Positions 44,782 to 55,232 of a stretch of DNA of 64,000 nucleotides are shown one piece after another. Position numbers and translations under genes: made by a program. The notes below the pieces were generated by a model, which saw only the letters and a program-made list of their open reading frames with translations, ran no database searches and was not told where the DNA came from. Numbering within the stretch: position 1 is the first letter of the stretch; each line of letters begins with the position of its first letter. The DNA comes from CBDCWO01 sp965223405 (GTDB lineage Bacteria > Bacteroidota > Bacteroidia > Chitinophagales > Saprospiraceae), in contig CBDCWO010000006.1 in NCBI GenBank assembly GCA_965223405.1, forward strand, positions 5,270,001 to 5,334,000. The letters run 5' to 3'.

Positions 44782-46309
44782 CGTATTACTGTTTCCGGTA
44801 AATTGTCAGAATCGGGATTTACAGGATTAAAGGATTACCAGGGTTTTTGACATTTTAGAAGTCGAGATCCTGTTAAAATATTCTATCCTGATAGTTCCTA
44901 ATTCATTTTCCATGCTCCAGTTTTCCCTTTACTCCTTGCCTCTTGCTCTCTTCCCCTTGCCCCTCAATCTTAATTTTCTCCTTCACCAAGACTTGCACCT
45001 TCACTAAAGTTATGGTGCTCGCAGTCGGAGAGCAAAGCAGAATTCATCATTCTCCTTCTTGCAGTAGCTTGAAAGTCAAGCCACACTCACACCCAATTAT
45101 CAATTACCAATTACCACTTATCAATTCTTAGCTTTTCGTATTCATTTTCCGTATTTCTATCTTCGTATTACTGTTTCCGGTAAATTGTCGGAATCGGGAT
45201 TTACAGGATTAAAGGATTACCAGGATTTTTGACATTTTAGAAGTCGAGATCCTGTTAAAATATTCTATCCTGATAGTTCCTAATTCATTTTCCATGCTCC
45301 AGTTTTCCCTTTACTCCTTGCCTCTTGCTCTCTTCCCCTTGCCCCTCAATCTTAATTCTCTCCTTCACCAAGACTTGCGCCTTCACTAAAGTTATGGTGC
45401 TCGCAGTCGGAGAGCAAAGCAGAATTCATCATTCTCCTTCTTGCAGTAGCTTGAAAGTCAAGCCACACTCACACCCAATTATCAATTACCAATTACCACT
45501 TATCAATTCTTAGCTTTTCGTATTCATTTTCCGTATTTCTATCTTCGTATTACTGTTTCCGGTAAATTGTCGGAATCGGGATTTACAGGATTAAAGGATT
45601 ACCAGTATTTTTGACATTTTAGAAGTCGAGATCCTGTTAAAATATTCTATCCTGATAGTTCCTAATTCATTTTCCATGCTCCAGTTTTCCCTTTACTCCT
45701 TGCCTCTTGCTCTCTTCCCCTTGCCCCTCAATCTTAATTCTCTCCTTCACCAAGACTTGCACCTTCACTAAAGTTATGGTGCTCGCAGTCGGAGAGCAAA
45801 GCAGAATTCATCATTCTCCTTCTTGCAGTAGCTTGAAAGTCAAGCCACACTCACACCCAATTATCAATTACCAATTACCACTTATCAATTCTTAGCTTTT
45901 CGTATTCATTTTCCGTATTTCTATCTTCGTATTACTGTTTCCGGTAAATTGTCGGAATCGGGATTTACAGGATTAAAGGATTACCAGGATTTTTGACATT
46001 TTAGAAGTCGAGATCCTGTTAAAATATTCTATCCTGATAGTTCCTAATTCATTTTCCATGCTCCAGTTTTCCCTTTACTCCTTGCCTCTTGCTCTCTTCC
46101 CCTTGCCCCTCAATCTTAATTCTCTCCTTCACCAAGACTTGCACCTTCACTAAAGTTATGGTGCTCGCAGTCGGAGAGCAAAGCAGAATTCATCATTCTC
46201 CTTCTTGCAGTAGCTTGAAAGTCAAGCCACACTCACACTCAATTATCAATTACCAATTACCACTTATCAATTCTTAGCTTTTCGTATTCATTTTCCGTAT
46301 TTCTATCTT
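44782..46309. repeat. Array 1: four tandem 382-bp units
   Basis: Units start at 44782, 45164, 45546 and 45928 (CGTATTACTG), and a fifth start at 46310 runs into the permease 3' end. Each unit holds the GGATT-rich motif, a 'CTCGCAGTCGGAGAGCAAAG' segment and long 7-base-phased tracts. For example, the run at 45095-45178 splits into twelve 7-mers such as AATTACC, GTATTTC and TGTTTCC. Variant marks: GCGCC in unit 2, CAGTATTTTT in unit 3. Each unit contains a spurious 62-codon plus-strand ORF. Confidence 0.93.
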
Positions 46310-46351
46310 CGTATTACTGCCCCTTGCCCCTTGCTCTTTGCCCTTTGCCGA

Positions 46352-48835
46352 TCATTCATATCTCAAGCTTTCGATCGGATTCCGCGTTGCTGCCCTCCAG
46401 CTCTGCCAGCTCACTGTGAACAAAGCTATCCCTAGGGCCAATGCTCCAGCCAGCGCAAAGATCCACCAACTCAATGTTGTTTTATAGGCAAAGTTTTCCA
46501 GCCATTTGCGCATTGCGAAGTAGGAGATAGGGGCTGCCACAGCAAATGCCAGAAGAACCCATTTCAAAAAATCCTTATTAAGCATAATCAATATTTCGTT
46601 TTCTTTGGCACCATTCACTTTGCGGATACCGATCTCCTTTACTCTTCTTTGAGTATCGTAGAGTGCTATCGTGAATAATCCGATCGTCGATATTATGAGT
46701 GCAACGAGGGTAAAGAGGATATAAATCGAACTCAGTCGTTTTTCTTTACTATACAAATCTTCAATTTCATCACTCAGAAAGGAATAGGTAAAGGGTTTTC
46801 CCGGATTTTGCTCAGTAAATAGATTTTTTACTAATTCTAATCCTTCGGTGACTCTACCTTCTCTAAACCTAATTATAAATTCCATAATTCTGTCTTGTCT
46901 ATAGGTCATAATCAAAGGTTTGGGCTTCGAGGATAGGTGTTCATAGTGAAAATCTTTTACGACCCCAATTATTTCATAACCTTGGCCTTTATTGCGAGTA
47001 GAAGAGCTGTTGAGAAGTCGAGATTTTGAGATATCCTGAATATTCCAATACCTCTTAGCGGTTTCGTTGATGACGACTTTTTTATCATGGGATTTATCCC
47101 GGTCGGTTTGAAAGAATCGGCCTTCTACGACAGTCAGGTTAAACGTATTTGCATAGTTCGCCGATACGGAAAGACCATTCTGGGTAGAATAATCTGCATC
47201 GCCATCTCTTAATTTCCATGTGCCAGGACCATGGTTTATTGGGAAACTTCCTTGTGTGAAAGTTTGGATAACCGGGGCAGATTCCAACTCATTTTTCAGA
47301 AATTGATATCCTTGTTTTTGTTTTTCTAGTTGAGCATCCCATTCATTAGCTTTGGACTTTAGATAAGTTTGATTGGAAAGGTTTGCTAGTAATTCATTCC
47401 AGAGAAACGGATAAGGAATGTCATAAAAGAGTTTTGTACGGATTATATCATTTTGATGAAATCCCAGATCTTTGCTTAATAGTGTTTTAAGCTGTTTAAC
47501 AACGGTCACAGAGGCTATTAATAGAACGAATGTTAAGGTATACTGAAAAACTATTAGTGAATTGCGCCCTAAAACCAAATTGACTGAAGGGGAAAAAATC
47601 TTCATTCCGGCAATTGAATGAAGATGGAGAGTAGAGAATATTGGGTAAATGAGTGCAATAATAGAAGCGCAAATCATGATGATCCCATTTAGCAAAACAG
47701 TCTTACCGATAGTCAGAGAAATGGAAACTCCTGTGATTGTATTGAAGGCAGGTAACAAAACGGGAAATAGGCATAATACAATAAGGATAGATACTATAAT
47801 CAGTATAGTAGATGCTATGACGTTTTGATAGATGATGTTTTTTTTATGCGCACCGTTGATCATGCTGATCGCATTGGTCTTTTGCGTTTTATTGGCAAGG
47901 ATAATTTTTAGGTTGGAGAGATTAATAGCGGATATAACAAAAATTAAGAGTATGATGCCTATTAAGATGCGAAGTGTTTTTATATCTCCAACCTTTGAAA
48001 TAACGCTATGCAATGTATTTTTGCTAAAGTACAAACCGTTAAAAGACTGAATTCCCATGATACTTTCTCCAAATTGACGATGAGAACGACCTATGCCTTC
48101 AATTTTTTTAATAAATGACGATTCTTCAAATTCTTCATTCACAAGGAAAAAGGCCCCGTCGCCTTTGTCGTATTTATTAGGTTCCCAATCGGATGGCAAA
48201 ACAAAGTCAAATGAAATGGAACTGTTTGGCGGTGGCGTTTTAACAATGCCGGCAATGGTATGATTTTTCTTAAAGTTTGAGGTAACATGCAATTGTTTAC
48301 CCATGGGGTTTTGGTCACCGAATACCTTTCTTGCCCAGCGTTCGGTAATTAAAATGCTACTAGGGTCTGTTAATACGGTTCTTGGATCTCCTATTTTCAG
48401 GGTAAAATCGAAGATTTCGAAAAAAGTACTATCGACCACAATTCCTTCAGGAGAATATTCAACCTCTTCAAAGGTGATCTTCATATCTCCTTCCTCATAC
48501 TTCTGAATGTTGGTATAACTCTTCAGTTCCGGATGTTCTTTATAGTTGAAATTGAAATATGGTTCCGGGTTGATACCTCTCCATTGAGCTTGAGGGGCCG
48601 GCTTTATTTTCATCATGTATATTTCATCGATATGCTTATGGAATTGGTCCATGGTCATTTCGTTGTGTACATACATATATAAAAGGGAGATGCAGAGAGA
48701 ACCCAAGCAAAGTGTGAGTATACTGCCCATAAAGATCAACGGATTGTTTCCGAAGTTGCGGATTGCAAGTTTTATATAGTATCTGATGACATTTAGCAAT
48801 TGAAAGTCAAACCCACATTCACACCCAATTATCAA
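46352..48835 (-). CDS. MacB/FtsX-type permease 2, native start codon lost
   Basis: The conserved frame is an intact 814-residue double permease: RYYIKLAIRNFGNNPLIFMG, FSSKPKPLIM-type second periplasmic domain, RRVKEIGIRKVNGAKENEIL, and the shared end SWQSWRAATRNPIESLRYE. The upstream part of the frame is not native. Both available starts, 48833-48835 and 48797-48799, are TTG, and the first 12-15 residues come from repeat DNA. A copy of the old 5' end with ATG survives at 49015-49041, so a 44-bp deletion removed the ATG here. Whether the gene is still translated is uncertain. The nearest paralogue is the gene at 61075-63513. Confidence 0.78.
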   Translation of the reverse strand: MIIGCECGFDFQLLNVIRYYIKLAIRNFGNNPLIFMGSILTLCLGSLCISLLYMYVHNEMTMDQFHKHIDEIYMMKIKPAPQAQWRGINPEPYFNFNYKEHPELKSYTNIQKYEEGDMKITFEEVEYSPEGIVVDSTFFEIFDFTLKIGDPRTVLTDPSSILITERWARKVFGDQNPMGKQLHVTSNFKKNHTIAGIVKTPPPNSSISFDFVLPSDWEPNKYDKGDGAFFLVNEEFEESSFIKKIEGIGRSHRQFGESIMGIQSFNGLYFSKNTLHSVISKVGDIKTLRILIGIILLIFVISAINLSNLKIILANKTQKTNAISMINGAHKKNIIYQNVIASTILIIVSILIVLCLFPVLLPAFNTITGVSISLTIGKTVLLNGIIMICASIIALIYPIFSTLHLHSIAGMKIFSPSVNLVLGRNSLIVFQYTLTFVLLIASVTVVKQLKTLLSKDLGFHQNDIIRTKLFYDIPYPFLWNELLANLSNQTYLKSKANEWDAQLEKQKQGYQFLKNELESAPVIQTFTQGSFPINHGPGTWKLRDGDADYSTQNGLSVSANYANTFNLTVVEGRFFQTDRDKSHDKKVVINETAKRYWNIQDISKSRLLNSSSTRNKGQGYEIIGVVKDFHYEHLSSKPKPLIMTYRQDRIMEFIIRFREGRVTEGLELVKNLFTEQNPGKPFTYSFLSDEIEDLYSKEKRLSSIYILFTLVALIISTIGLFTIALYDTQRRVKEIGIRKVNGAKENEILIMLNKDFLKWVLLAFAVAAPISYFAMRKWLENFAYKTTLSWWIFALAGALALGIALFTVSWQSWRAATRNPIESLRYE

Positions 48836-49171
48836 TTACCACTTATCACTTATCAATTCTTAACTTTTCATACTCCGTATTTTTTGTTTCCGGTAAATTG
48901 TCAGAATCGGGATTTACAGGATTAAAGGATTACCAGGATTTTTATTTTAGAAGTCGAGATCCTGTTAAAATATTCTATCCTGATAGTTCCTAATTCATTT
49001 TCCATGCTCAATTGTGTAAGTTTTATATAGTATCTGAGCATAATTAAATCATATATGTTAACATCGATTTATTGTCGCGGATGACATTTAGCAATTGAAA
49101 GTCAAACCCACATTCACACCCAATTATCAATTACCACTTATCACTTATCAATTCTTAACTTTTCATACTCC
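48836..49171. repeat. Tandem duplication around the permease 2 start, with partial repeat unit
   Basis: The stretch 48787-48900 recurs at 49082-49195 without visible change. Between them lies a partial 382-type unit (about 48886-49009), with GACAT missing after GGATTTTT. The copy next to the gene lacks 44 bp (49038-49081 in the other copy) that include the gene's ATG. 7-base-phased tracts (ACTTATC twice, AATTCTT, CATACTC) run through both copies. Confidence 0.85.
49015..49041 (-). pseudogene. Orphan 5' end of permease 2 (start codon remnant)
   Basis: Minus strand from 49041: ATG, then codons for LRYYIKL, then T, after which homology stops. The same residues (RYYIKL) open the conserved part of permease 2, and paralogue 61075-63513 begins MIIYYFKL. 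This is the original start, separated from its gene. Confidence 0.75.
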
Positions 49172-50698
49172 GTATTTTTTGTTTCCGGTAAATTGTCAGA
49201 ATCGGGATTTACAGGATTAAAGGATTACCAGGATTTTTGACATTTTAGAAGTCGAGATCCTGTTAAAATATTCTATCCTGATAGTTCCTAATTCATTTTC
49301 CATGCTCCAGTTTTCCCTTTACTCCTTGCCTCTTGCTCTCTTCCCCTTGCCCCTCAATCTTAATTTTCTCCTTCACCAAGACTTGCACCTTCACTAAAGT
49401 TATGGTGCTCGCAGTCGGAGAGCAAAGCAGAATTCATCATTCTCCTTCTTGCAGTAGCTTGAAAGTCAAGCCACACTCACACCCAATTATCAATTACCAA
49501 TTACCACTTATCAATTCTTAGCTTTTCGTATTCATTTTCCGTATTTCTATCTTCGTATTACTGTTTCCGGTAAATTGTCGGAATCGGGATTTACAGGATT
49601 AAAGGATTACCAGGATTTTTGACATTTTAGAAGTCGAGATCCTGTTAAAATATTCTATCCTGATAGTTCCTAATTCATTTTCCATGCTCCAGTTTTCCCT
49701 TTACTCCTTGCCTCTTGCTCTCTTCCCCTTGCCCCTCAATCTTAATTCTCTCCTTCACCAAGACTTGCGCCTTCACTAAAGTTATGGTGCTCGCAGTCGG
49801 AGAGCAAAGCAGAATTCATCATTCTCCTTCTTGCAGTAGCTTGAAAGTCAAGCCACACTCACACCCAATTATCAATTACCAATTACCACTTATCAATTCT
49901 TAGCTTTTCGTATTCATTTTCCGTATTTCTATCTTCGTATTACTGTTTCCGGTAAATTGTCGGAATCGGGATTTACAGGATTAAAGGATTACCAGTATTT
50001 TTGACATTTTAGAAGTCGAGATCCTGTTAAAATATTCTATCCTGATAGTTCCTAATTCATTTTCCATGCTCCAGTTTTCCCTTTACTCCTTGCCTCTTGC
50101 TCTCTTCCCCTTGCCCCTCAATCTTAATTCTCTCCTTCACCAAGACTTGCACCTTCACTAAAGTTATGGTGCTCGCAGTCGGAGAGCAAAGCAGAATTCA
50201 TCATTCTCCTTCTTGCAGTAGCTTGAAAGTCAAGCCACACTCACACCCAATTATCAATTACCAATTACCACTTATCAATTCTTAGCTTTTCGTATTCATT
50301 TTCCGTATTTCTATCTTCGTATTACTGTTTCCGGTAAATTGTCGGAATCGGGATTTACAGGATTAAAGGATTACCAGGATTTTTGACATTTTAGAAGTCG
50401 AGATCCTGTTAAAATATTCTATCCTGATAGTTCCTAATTCATTTTCCATGCTCCAGTTTTCCCTTTACTCCTTGCCTCTTGCTCTCTTCCCTTGCCCCTC
50501 AATCTTAATTTTCTCCTTCACCAAGACTTGCACCTTCACTAAAGTTATGGTGCTCGCAGTCGGAGAGCAAAGCAGAATTCATCATTCTCCTTCTTGCAGT
50601 AGCTTGAAAGTCAAGCCACACTCACACCCAATTATCAATTACCAATTACCACTTATCAATTCTTAGCTTTTCGTATTCATTTTCCGTATTTCTATCTT
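49172..50698. repeat. Array 2: four tandem 382-bp units, block copy of array 1
   Basis: Units start at 49172, 49554, 49936 and 50318; the last is 381 bp because one C is missing. The same variant marks appear in the same order as in array 1 (GCGCC in unit 2, CAGTATTTTT in unit 3). The identity continues past the array into the 3' end of the next permease. Offset to array 1 is 4390 bp. Array 2 ends with one extra CCCCTTG heptamer compared with array 1. Confidence 0.93.
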
Positions 50699-50747
50699 CG
50701 TATTACTGCCCCTTGCCCCTTGCCCCTTGCTCTTTGCCCTTTGCCGA

Positions 50748-53159
50748 TCATTCATATCTCAAGCTTTCGATCGGATTCCGCGTTGCTGCCCTCCAGCTCT
50801 GCCAGCTCACTGTCAACAAAGCTATCCCTAGGGCCAATGCTCCAGCCAGCGCAAAGATCCACCAACTCAATGTTGTTTTATAGGCAAAGTTTTCCAGCCA
50901 TTTGCTCATTGCGAAGTATGCGATAGGGCAGGCGATTATAAAAGCAATCACTACCCACTTTACAAAGTCTTTGTTTAGCATAACAAGTATTTGCGAAACT
51001 TTTGCACCGTTAATTTTACGGATACCTACTTCCTTAACTCGTCTTCCAGTTGCAAAGGCAGAAAGTCCAAAGATTCCAAGCATAGCAATGATGATAGCCA
51101 ACAAACAAAATATAAGAATAATCTTTCCAAGTTGATACTCTGCTGAATAAAACTGTTCCATCCGGTCTTCGAAAAAATGGAATGATAAATCCTCAACTCC
51201 CCTGAATTTTTGGTATGTATCACTAATGAATGCAAGGGTCTCTTGTTGATTTTTCGGTCGAATTTTGATATGACAGGTTAATATGGACTCGGGATTATTA
51301 GTCAATACCAGAGGGCCAATTTTGTGATGTAATGGGCGATAGTGAAAATCCTGAATCACACCAATTATTACATTGGATTTATTCAATCGAAGGCCTATTG
51401 GATCAGCAATTCCCAGTCTTTTCATAAATGTTTCATTAATAACTACAGGAAAGGCAAATCTGTTTTCTTCCATAGTTCCCTGCCTATTGTGTGCATTTTT
51501 ATTTAGGATTCGCCAATAATTTTTATAATCAAAATTAATGAAGTCCCCTTTTAGTATTTTTAAGCCATAGGTGGATGCAAAATCTTCATCAACCCAGAGT
51601 ATATGGGCCTGGAGGCTGTCTGTTCCGTTAGCCTCATTCCATTGAAATTTTTGCGACCAGACATAATCTAACATCGCCTCAGATCCTGCCGAGACACTGA
51701 CGACATTTGGATTCTTGAGTAACTCCTGTTTAAAACTTCCAATGGAATACCATAATCCAGTAGGGATGACAACCACATTATTTTTGTCAATTCCCAAATC
51801 AGACTTTTGGATAAATTGCATTTGCTTAAAAATCACGCCAGTGCAAACCAGCAGGATAATGGTTATCGTAAACTGCAGCAATACCAGACCTTTTAATAAC
51901 CCTCCTTTTGTTCCTAGGGGATTGCCCCTCTTTAGAATCATCAAAGGTTTAAGGGATGTGAGATATAGCGCTGAATATATTCCGGACAGTAGGCCTATAA
52001 TGATAATGTAGAGCACCAGCCCATAGAATTCCCAAGGTGTAAAGATCAGAGCCAATTCTCTTCCGGTTAGATTGTTAAACCAGGGTAAAATCAACCCAAT
52101 CAACAAGAGAGAAACAATACTTGCAAAAAAAGTTTGAATTATAGACTCAGCAATAAATTGGATCGCTAATCCCTTTTTGTGCGAACCAACAACTTTCTTT
52201 ACACCGATCTCAATTGCTCGTTCTGAAGCTCTCACTGTGGTGAGCGAGGCAAAATTGAAGGAAGCCATCAAAATGATGAGCATTGCCAAACCCAGAAATA
52301 TCCATACGTATTTGTAATGCCCTAAATTTTTGTCAAATTTATATGTATCATAATCAGTATAAAGGTGGATATCGTCCAGGGGCTGGAATAAAAGCTTATC
52401 TGTATTTTTGGAATATTTACTGACTAGCCCACTGGCCTTCCTCCTGAAATTATCATCAATTACTATATTTTTTTTGAGTTTGATGTAAGTTACAGTATGA
52501 TTAGACTTCCGGTTCCAATTATTACTACTTAAATGGCCCTCAGATTTTTCAGAAAGCAAATAATCAAAAGTTATGTGGCTGTTTGGTGGAATTTCGACAA
52601 CGCCGCCAACTGTGTAAAGATTTTCCCAAGAGTATTTATCACTGATTAGACGCTTCCCTAAGACGGACTCCTGGCCGAATAGCTTATGTGCGGTATGTTT
52701 TGCCAGAACGATTTTGTTGGGGTCGTCTAAAGCTGTTTCGGGGTCACCTTCAATAAACTTAAATCCTTTGAAAAAGTTAAAAAAGCTATCACTCACAGTA
52801 ATTTTTGTAAATTCTAATCTATTTGGTTTGTCGGTAGTTTTCAATGGTGAGTTTTCTGAACCATGGTAGATCCAGATTGCATCTTCGACCTGCGGGAATT
52901 CCGATTTCAAATATTGTGCTGTGGGCGGGTAACTCGCCGATGATTTTACAGGTTGATCCCCTTCTATCGATAAGGTAAGTACCCGGTAAATCCGTTCATG
53001 GCCGGGATGAAACTGCTCATAACTTAATTCATCCAAGACCAACAACAAAATAAAAAGACTTGCTGCTATACCTAAGGTGAATCCCGCAATTGATATTATC
53101 GAATAGACAGGCTTGTTCAGGATACTGCGAAAAAACACCTTGAGGTTAATATAAAACAT
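50748..53159 (-). CDS. MacB/FtsX-type ABC transporter permease 3
   Basis: The 803 aa product (ATG 53157-53159; a GTG lies one codon upstream) has the double MacB-PCD/FtsX layout. It shows a first helix (YSIISIAGFTLGIAASLFIL), periplasmic domain 1 with FEQLHPGHE-type start and PQVEDAIWIYHGSENS, and helices near 285-420 with RASERAIEIGVKKVVGSHKK. Domain 2 contains IVIGVIQDFHYRPLHHKIGPL-like residues, and helices at the end follow GRRVKEVGIRKINGAKVSQI. The last 50 residues are nearly the same as in permease 2, because the 3' ends belong to the duplicated block. Its start is 15 bp past the lipoprotein gene, so both are probably co-transcribed. Confidence 0.9.
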   Translation of the reverse strand: MFYINLKVFFRSILNKPVYSIISIAGFTLGIAASLFILLLVLDELSYEQFHPGHERIYRVLTLSIEGDQPVKSSASYPPTAQYLKSEFPQVEDAIWIYHGSENSPLKTTDKPNRLEFTKITVSDSFFNFFKGFKFIEGDPETALDDPNKIVLAKHTAHKLFGQESVLGKRLISDKYSWENLYTVGGVVEIPPNSHITFDYLLSEKSEGHLSSNNWNRKSNHTVTYIKLKKNIVIDDNFRRKASGLVSKYSKNTDKLLFQPLDDIHLYTDYDTYKFDKNLGHYKYVWIFLGLAMLIILMASFNFASLTTVRASERAIEIGVKKVVGSHKKGLAIQFIAESIIQTFFASIVSLLLIGLILPWFNNLTGRELALIFTPWEFYGLVLYIIIIGLLSGIYSALYLTSLKPLMILKRGNPLGTKGGLLKGLVLLQFTITIILLVCTGVIFKQMQFIQKSDLGIDKNNVVVIPTGLWYSIGSFKQELLKNPNVVSVSAGSEAMLDYVWSQKFQWNEANGTDSLQAHILWVDEDFASTYGLKILKGDFINFDYKNYWRILNKNAHNRQGTMEENRFAFPVVINETFMKRLGIADPIGLRLNKSNVIIGVIQDFHYRPLHHKIGPLVLTNNPESILTCHIKIRPKNQQETLAFISDTYQKFRGVEDLSFHFFEDRMEQFYSAEYQLGKIILIFCLLAIIIAMLGIFGLSAFATGRRVKEVGIRKINGAKVSQILVMLNKDFVKWVVIAFIIACPIAYFAMSKWLENFAYKTTLSWWIFALAGALALGIALLTVSWQSWRAATRNPIESLRYE

Positions 53160-53174
53160 CACTATTGTTATTGT

Positions 53175-54719
53175 TTATTCTATAATCATTACAACGGATT
53201 CTGCATCACTAAGAAATTTGGCCATATTAATTAGATTCTCTTTTGTATTATGAGAGACATTTGATTGCTTGAATATTTGCGAGTTTATATGCTTTTTGAG
53301 TTCCCATCCTTCAAAATGTCTGAACACAATACCCTCATTGTTGGCTTGTTCGGGCCATAACGGCAATCCACCATCGATATCGTTTTCAATTTCATATACA
53401 TAATTGAGTGGATCAACAGGTATATGATTTAGTTGTTTTAGCTTCTTATCATACCAGGCATAATAGAATTTAACCTCCTTTTTCTTAAGTGAAAATAACG
53501 AGCTGTAGCCTTCTATATATTTAATAAAAATGAATCGTGGTGTTTCAACCCAACTTTTAATTTGGAATTTATCTTTTAAACTATATCTGGGATGTATGGC
53601 TTCCCACACTGTTGGCTTATATTTTCCTAAATTCAAGATGAATACCGGAAGCAACCTGTTGGGTGGAATGAATCTGAAAATGGTATCATTAATAGCACCT
53701 CTATAAGTAAATTGATTATTGAAAAAATACTGCGATCCTTCATCAAAGGACTTTACAACCTTTGCATCGTAATTGAAAATTCTGTCATACTCTTCGAAAA
53801 CACAGATCGTATCACCCTGTATATTCTCGACCAGCAACATAACTCCATTTTGGGCAGAATTCCAAAGAGATTGATATCCAATCTTGCTGTTATTATTGAG
53901 AATATGATAGTGGTAAGTGGATTTGTCATCAAGTGAAGTAAGAGGTTCACCTTTGCTGATTATATTGTCATATTTTTCATTAGCACTGTTATTCGAACGA
54001 ACTTGACCCAATTCAGGCATTTCGTATTTCATCAGGATAGACTTCTCCTTTAATTTGTCCGTATATTTAAAATAGATGGTTTTATCCAAAGAATTGTGAC
54101 TATAAATTTCATCTATCCCCTTTTGTCTCCAACCTGAAATACGTTTTCTGCCGTCTTTCAATGTTTTAGGAATATCATTATATTTTCTAAAATAAGGAAT
54201 ATCTGGTAGTGGGGGAACACCTGGAGTACCTGCCGGGGGAGCTTCAAGATCGGTTTTACAAACCATGTCTAAGAATTGTCCAGACAAGGAATAAATGCAT
54301 GTGGCCAGTCTTGATGTAGCTATAATATTTGTTTTGGTGAAATGGATTATCGGCTTCGCATGAAAAAATAAACTATCGGGAGGGGGTTCCAAAATTATAT
54401 ATTGGATTCCTTTTGCCATATCAGAAAGTTTTATCATCTTTTTGTTATCAAGGTTTCCGACAATATCAAGAGTTTCGGGTGGATTGGCCGGGTCTGCCGA
54501 ACGATCCGGTTTATATTGGATCCCTTTGGCAATTGAATCTGCCATTTGATTTTCTCGCTCCATAAGCAGAGATTGTTCATCAGCTAGTTGTTTTTCTTTG
54601 GCAAGAATTTCCATAGCCAGTTTTTCCTCATCCATACTGAGTTTATTTCGGTTTTTACAGCAAAGGAACACGGTTATAGTAACAAAGAATAGAACCTTGA
54701 ATTGAAGTTTTATGCTCAC
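53175..54719 (-). CDS. 6-bladed beta-propeller lipoprotein (DUF5128-like)
   Basis: The 514 aa product has a lipoprotein signal (FFVTITVFLCC) and starts with GTG at 54717-54719. Residues about 28-70 are a charged helix (DEEKLAMEILAKEKQLADEQ and onward) that could be a coiled coil. The segment MIKLSDMAKGIQYIILEPPP opens a beta-propeller of the kind called 6-bladed beta-propeller/DUF5128 in Bacteroidota. Strand repeats such as NIIATSRLATCIYSLSGQFL, SILMKYEMPEL and FIFIKYIEGYSSLF follow. It lies inside the permease array and is followed at 12 bp by permease 3. It may be the periplasmic partner of that permease; this is inference. Confidence 0.78.
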   Translation of the reverse strand: MSIKLQFKVLFFVTITVFLCCKNRNKLSMDEEKLAMEILAKEKQLADEQSLLMERENQMADSIAKGIQYKPDRSADPANPPETLDIVGNLDNKKMIKLSDMAKGIQYIILEPPPDSLFFHAKPIIHFTKTNIIATSRLATCIYSLSGQFLDMVCKTDLEAPPAGTPGVPPLPDIPYFRKYNDIPKTLKDGRKRISGWRQKGIDEIYSHNSLDKTIYFKYTDKLKEKSILMKYEMPELGQVRSNNSANEKYDNIISKGEPLTSLDDKSTYHYHILNNNSKIGYQSLWNSAQNGVMLLVENIQGDTICVFEEYDRIFNYDAKVVKSFDEGSQYFFNNQFTYRGAINDTIFRFIPPNRLLPVFILNLGKYKPTVWEAIHPRYSLKDKFQIKSWVETPRFIFIKYIEGYSSLFSLKKKEVKFYYAWYDKKLKQLNHIPVDPLNYVYEIENDIDGGLPLWPEQANNEGIVFRHFEGWELKKHINSQIFKQSNVSHNTKENLINMAKFLSDAESVVMIIE

Positions 54720-54901
54720 TTTGATCTCATTTTATCAATTATTAATAAGAGTTTGCTGGCCTTGTTTTTGTTTATTATTTTTCAAGAAGTTTAATGCGTC
54801 ATTCATAATTTATTTTTGTGGTTTACTACTTTTCCAATTGTCAGAATCAGGATTACCAGGATTATCAATTACCAATTACCACTTATCAATTCTTAGCTTT
54901 T
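54720..54901. other. Spacer upstream of the beta-propeller lipoprotein with degenerate repeat motif
   Basis: No gene. A short, reordered form of the GGATT motif (TCAGAATCAGGATTACCAGG) lies near 54841, followed by 7-base-phased ATCAATT/ACCAATT units. Confidence 0.6.
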
Positions 54902-55232
54902 CGTATTCATGTTCCTTATTCCCGTCTTCGTATTATCGTTCCCGGTAAATTGTCAGAATCGGGATTTACAGGATTAAAGGATTATCAGGATTTTTGGCAT
55001 ATAATAATCAAGATTCTATTAAATTAAAATATTTTATCCTGTTAGTCCTGATTTCAGTTTCTGTCTCTCGTTTCCGTATTTCTGTTTCCCACTTCAACTA
55101 ATGCCACGGTCTGGCACAAGCAAAGCGGAATTCACACTATATGCTGACAGCAAAGCTCTTCAGTACACACTCACACCTAATTATCAATTGTCAATTCTCA
55201 ATTCTCCATTTCTTTCATTCATATCTCAAACT
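54902..55232. repeat. 331-bp direct repeat, copy A, overlapping the 3' end of permease 4
   Basis: It aligns without gaps to 57809-58139 (constant offset 2907). It contains the GGATT motif, the CCACGGTCTGGCACAAGC string, 7-base-phased TCAATTC units, and the last codons of the permease gene ending at 55215. Confidence 0.9.

Noticed and set aside
44943..46277. Repeated 62-codon plus-strand ORFs in the 382-bp units, also at 49333-50666
   Set aside because: They lie in low-complexity, 7-base-phased DNA, have no ribosome-binding or domain signal, and recur only because the unit is duplicated.
44782..50698. CRISPR array
   Set aside because: The units are 382 bp, without short repeats separated by unique spacers, and no cas gene is in the window.
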